Assembly: GCA_002703515.1 (NCBI GenBank)
Contig: NZSE01000001.1
Location: 1 to 9,681, forward strand
Length of the DNA: 9,681 nt
Reading direction: 5' to 3'
DNA from: Paracoccaceae bacterium
GTDB lineage: Bacteria > Pseudomonadota > Alphaproteobacteria > Rhodobacterales > Rhodobacteraceae
In this document: piece by piece, positions 6,816 to 9,681 of the stretch
How positions within the stretch are numbered: the first letter of the stretch is position 1
Layout: each line of letters begins with the position of its first letter
The notes under the pieces: generated by a model
The model's input: the letters and a program-made list of their open reading frames with translations, nothing else
Database searches by the model: none
What the model was told of the DNA's origin: nothing
Program-made: the position numbers and the translations under genes

Positions 6816-9134
6816 ATGATACAGGCTTGGTCAAATCAAGTTATAAAAAATAGAATTTCTATACTTGTAATAACAGTTTTACTGGTTGCAGCATCTATTT
6901 TTTCTATATCAAAAAATCCTATAGGGGTTAACAATTCAAACGAAATGTGGTTTCTAGAAGGCGATCCAACGCTCTTAGCTCATGATAAGATGAGAGATCT
7001 ATTTGGAAGCACTGAATCCCTAGTTGTAGGTATAGAAGCTAGACCAGGAGATAAAGATCTTTTTCAACTTCAAACTATTAAAATGATTGAAGAAATTCAT
7101 GCAATGTTAGAAGAACATGAGGTAGTTGAAAAGGTTGATAGTCTAGCTAGATATCAGAGGACATATAACCGAGATGGGATTGTTGCTACTGACTATATTT
7201 TTGAGGATATTGAAAGTCTAGAAGATAACTTGGATCAATTAGACACTGCTAGGATCGCCATGGTGGATGAAAACCTAGCCTTAGACACCCTTATAAGCAA
7301 AGATTTTAGACATACGAGAATAATTGCAAGAACCGAGTATATTGTAAACGGACTTGATCACAAACTTAAGGTCGTGACGGATCTACGTAATTTTATAAAC
7401 GAGATGGGTTATTTGGAAGAGGGATATAATATAAAGTTTGGTGGACAACCCGTGTTAAATGAGCGTTTTACAGTAATCAGTAACTCTGATGCCGCTTGGT
7501 TAAACCCCACTGTTGCTGCCATAATGATGATTGTTTTAGGCCTTGTTTTTAGATCTTTGACCGGCATTTTGGCGCCCTGGATCGTTATTGGGACAGCAGT
7601 CACAATAATGACTGGATTGCAAGCGTATCTTGGCTACAACATAACTCCAGTAAATCAAGCTTTAATTCCTATCACAATGTTGTTAGGTATGGCTTGCACG
7701 GTTCACGTAATGTCTGAGTTTTATAGCTTGAGAACTCTTTCCGAGCTCACAGCTTTAGACGCATCAAAAGAATTGATTAAAAACCTTTTTAAACCAATAT
7801 TTTTTACGCAATTCACCACTTCAATTGGATTTGCTGCGCTTTATGTAACAAAATTATCCCCTGTGCGTGAGTTTTCCTTGCTAGCAACAATACTACCAAT
7901 GATTATTTTTATATTGTCAATGACCGCGTTGCCTGCTGCTCTATCTTTTTTAAGCAGGCTTTCTTCAGCTACAAAGAAAGCTTACGACAATGACTGGCTT
8001 ACACGTGTGACCTCTAGTCTTCCGAATTTTTCCTACAACAATAGATTTAGTATTTTAGCGGTGGGGCTATTGTTTATTTCTGTGAGCTTTTTCAGTGCAA
8101 CCTACATTAAAGTTGATACAAATATTTTTAAATTTTTTAAGAGTGACCTCAAAATATCAGAAGACTTGAGGTATTTTGATAAAGAATTCAAGGGATCATC
8201 GAATATTGATATGATGCTAGACTCTGAATCAGAAGAGGGGATTAAAGAGCCTGGATTTCTCGTAAAGCTTGACGCTCTTGAGGCTTTTCTAGAAAAACAA
8301 GATAAGTCAGGGAAGATAGTTGGTTATCTTGACCAACTCAAGCAAATAAGGAAGGCATTTTCAGACAATAAACAAGAGTTTTACAAAATACCGGATAGTA
8401 AATCTATGACTAGCCAGCTATTGTTATTGTTTGAAAACTCCGGTCCTGATGATGACCTGTCAGATATAAAGGATTTTGATGAACAGTTCACAAGAATAAC
8501 TTTACCGACAATTAATATGGATGCTAGCGAATATAATCAGTTTCTGGATGATATGATGCAAACAATAAATAAAGATTTTCCAGACTTAAATGTTACGCCT
8601 ACGGGTCCAATGGTAATGTTTCAAGCTCAAAATGAGTACACTGATAAAGGTATTAGCCAATCATTCATGCTTTCATTAACCTTTATAAGTGTTGTTCTCT
8701 TTATTATCTTTTGGTCTATTAAACATGGAGCTATTGCAGTGTTTCCAGCAGTGGTTCCGATTGTTTTTGCTGGTGGGTGTTTTGCAATGTTGGGTAAAGA
8801 TTTAAATTTAGGATCATTAATAGTGGGAGCCATGACAATGGGTATCGCAATAGACGACTGCATTCATGTTGTAAGTAGATATAAGCTGGCGAGATCTCAA
8901 GGAAGTTCAGTAGAACACTCAATAAAGAGAGCTATGACAGAATCGGGAAGGGCGATTATAACCACTTCATTGGCGCTTGTTGTTGGGTTTAGTACTTTTT
9001 TGTTCGCTCGATTAGTTCCTATGATTGATATCGGATGGCTCACAACTGTGATTTTTACGTTGGCATTGTTAGGGTGCCTATTGTTTATACCTGCGCTACT
9101 CTTTATATTCGAAAAAGAAGAAGAACTAACCTAA
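6816..9134 (+). CDS. RND/MMPL-superfamily inner-membrane exporter (12 TM, COG1033-like)
   Basis: This 772-residue protein has the duplicated RND layout. TM1 is at about 13-32, followed by a periplasmic domain (33-228), TM2-6 (about 229-379), TM7 (about 410-430), a second periplasmic domain (431-612) and TM8-12 (about 613-765). It is shorter than tripartite drug-efflux pumps (about 1000 residues) and matches the MMPL/HpnN-like exporters that move lipids or hydrophobic compounds using the proton gradient. The C-terminal half has MGIAIDDCIH with the proton-relay pair D680-D681. The equivalent N-terminal segment reads GMACTVHV (291-298) and lacks an acidic residue. A strong AGGAGA ribosome site supports the ATG. 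A LolA-like protein gene follows after 20 bp, in apparent co-transcription, which suggests transfer of a lipid or lipidated substrate through the periplasm. Fold and membership are clear; cargo is inferred. Confidence 0.9.
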   Translation: MIQAWSNQVIKNRISILVITVLLVAASIFSISKNPIGVNNSNEMWFLEGDPTLLAHDKMRDLFGSTESLVVGIEARPGDKDLFQLQTIKMIEEIHAMLEEHEVVEKVDSLARYQRTYNRDGIVATDYIFEDIESLEDNLDQLDTARIAMVDENLALDTLISKDFRHTRIIARTEYIVNGLDHKLKVVTDLRNFINEMGYLEEGYNIKFGGQPVLNERFTVISNSDAAWLNPTVAAIMMIVLGLVFRSLTGILAPWIVIGTAVTIMTGLQAYLGYNITPVNQALIPITMLLGMACTVHVMSEFYSLRTLSELTALDASKELIKNLFKPIFFTQFTTSIGFAALYVTKLSPVREFSLLATILPMIIFILSMTALPAALSFLSRLSSATKKAYDNDWLTRVTSSLPNFSYNNRFSILAVGLLFISVSFFSATYIKVDTNIFKFFKSDLKISEDLRYFDKEFKGSSNIDMMLDSESEEGIKEPGFLVKLDALEAFLEKQDKSGKIVGYLDQLKQIRKAFSDNKQEFYKIPDSKSMTSQLLLLFENSGPDDDLSDIKDFDEQFTRITLPTINMDASEYNQFLDDMMQTINKDFPDLNVTPTGPMVMFQAQNEYTDKGISQSFMLSLTFISVVLFIIFWSIKHGAIAVFPAVVPIVFAGGCFAMLGKDLNLGSLIVGAMTMGIAIDDCIHVVSRYKLARSQGSSVEHSIKRAMTESGRAIITTSLALVVGFSTFLFARLVPMIDIGWLTTVIFTLALLGCLLFIPALLFIFEKEEELT

Positions 9135-9139
9135 GCTTT

Positions 9140-9143
9140 GAGG
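9140..9143 (+). promoter_or_regulatory. Probable Shine-Dalgarno of the LolA-like gene
   Basis: GAGG lies 11 bases before the ATG at 9155, slightly farther than optimal. It sits just after the RND stop codon, consistent with independent initiation within an operon. Confidence 0.45.
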
Positions 9144-9154
9144 CTATTAAATAA

Positions 9155-9681
9155 ATGAACTTCAAAACGATATTTCCAAAATACTTCCTGTTTTTCATTA
9201 TTTTTCTTTTCCCAAATGTATCTGTGCCTATGTCCGCTTACGAGATCATGAAAAAAGTTGATCAAAGGTATACAGGAGAAACTATAGAGCAGACATCTAC
9301 TCTTGTTTTGATTGATAAGAAAAATAGAAAAAGAGAGAGAAAGCTAAAGGGTTTTACGAAAGAAGTTTCAGACGGAACAAAAAGCATCTCTTTCTTCTTA
9401 AGTCCTTCCGATGTGAAGAATACCTCCTATTTGTCTTACAACTGGGATGATCCCTCAAAGGATAATGATTCCTGGTTGTATCTTCCAAGTCTTCAAAAAA
9501 CTAATAGGATTTCTGGTGGAGATCGGTCTAATTCTTTTATGGGTAGTGATTTTACATATGCTGATTTAGATGGAGTGGAAATTGAAGACTATACTTACAA
9601 AATTGTAAAAGATAGTGATGTAGTTGATGGTGCAGATTGTTGGGTAATTGAGGCTACACCAAAATCAAAAGATGTAATAAA
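9155..9681 (+). CDS. Outer membrane lipoprotein-sorting protein (LolA-like fold), 3' end outside window
   Basis: The frame from ATG 9155 is open to the window end (175 complete codons, no stop). Residues 1 to about 28 form a signal peptide (Lys-containing start, the hydrophobic stretch FLFFIIFLF, probable cleavage near PMSA-YE), so the protein is periplasmic. The mature part has features I recognise from 'outer membrane lipoprotein-sorting proteins' (LolA-like fold, distinct from LolA itself): an early YEIMKKVDQRY, then SWLYLPSLQKTNRIS (about 109-123), then GDRSNSFMGSDFTYADL (about 126-142), then a strand with YTYKIV and a Cys-Trp pair. Such proteins bind acyl chains or hydrophobic ligands in a half-barrel. 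It is coupled to the RND gene by a 20-bp gap, so it probably receives or escorts the RND cargo. About 70-90 C-terminal residues should lie beyond the window, judging from the usual family size. Confidence 0.85.
   Translation, partial: MNFKTIFPKYFLFFIIFLFPNVSVPMSAYEIMKKVDQRYTGETIEQTSTLVLIDKKNRKRERKLKGFTKEVSDGTKSISFFLSPSDVKNTSYLSYNWDDPSKDNDSWLYLPSLQKTNRISGGDRSNSFMGSDFTYADLDGVEIEDYTYKIVKDSDVVDGADCWVIEATPKSKDVI

Overview
This AT-rich window is compactly organised. Genes are packed with gaps of 13 to 31 bp, there is one 4-bp overlap, and the only sizeable non-coding stretch is a 169-bp divergent intergenic region. The code is standard, with TGA used as stop at the ends of several genes. The gene set fits a Gram-negative bacterium: an MltB-type murein transglycosylase, an RND transporter paired with a periplasmic LolA-like protein, a single-chain acyl-CoA carboxylase and an ACAD10/11-type kinase. 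Low GC and tight packing suggest a streamlined, probably marine gammaproteobacterium (SAR86-like lineages come to mind). That taxonomic guess is inference and not shown by any marker gene.

Region A (1-4603, + strand) looks like the end of a catabolic operon for unusual acyl-CoAs. It holds the C-terminus of an HSDL2-like short-chain dehydrogenase (cut by the window edge), a 1094-residue single-chain biotin-dependent carboxylase (biotin carboxylase, biotinyl domain, carboxyltransferase), and an APH-fold kinase of the ACAD10/ACAD11/LvaA type. Together these could activate, phosphorylate, oxidise and carboxylate a branched or hydroxylated acyl-CoA. The exact substrate cannot be read from the sequence.

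Region B (4617-6646, - strand) is a two-gene operon. A retinol-dehydrogenase-like SDR with a GTG start and a good Shine-Dalgarno sequence is followed by a secreted MltB-family lytic transglycosylase. The transglycosylase starts with TTG inside the SDR stop region (TTGA overlap). A convincing sigma-70-like promoter lies upstream of the SDR. Regions A and B converge with only 13 bp between stop codons and no visible terminator.

Region C (6816-9681, + strand) is transcribed divergently from region B. It encodes a 12-TM RND/MMPL-superfamily exporter followed 20 bp later by the N-terminal 175 residues of an 'outer membrane lipoprotein-sorting protein' (LolA-like fold), which runs off the window. 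The pair probably exports a lipid or lipidated cargo from the inner membrane towards the outer membrane. The intergenic region also holds a perfect 5-3-5 inverted repeat that may be an operator.

I see no RNA genes, mobile elements, CRISPR arrays, attachment sites or phage genes. Most of the content belongs to recognisable families. The least ordinary points are the carboxylase/kinase/SDR combination, the one-sided acidic proton relay of the RND protein, and the pairing of a metabolic SDR with a cell-wall hydrolase.
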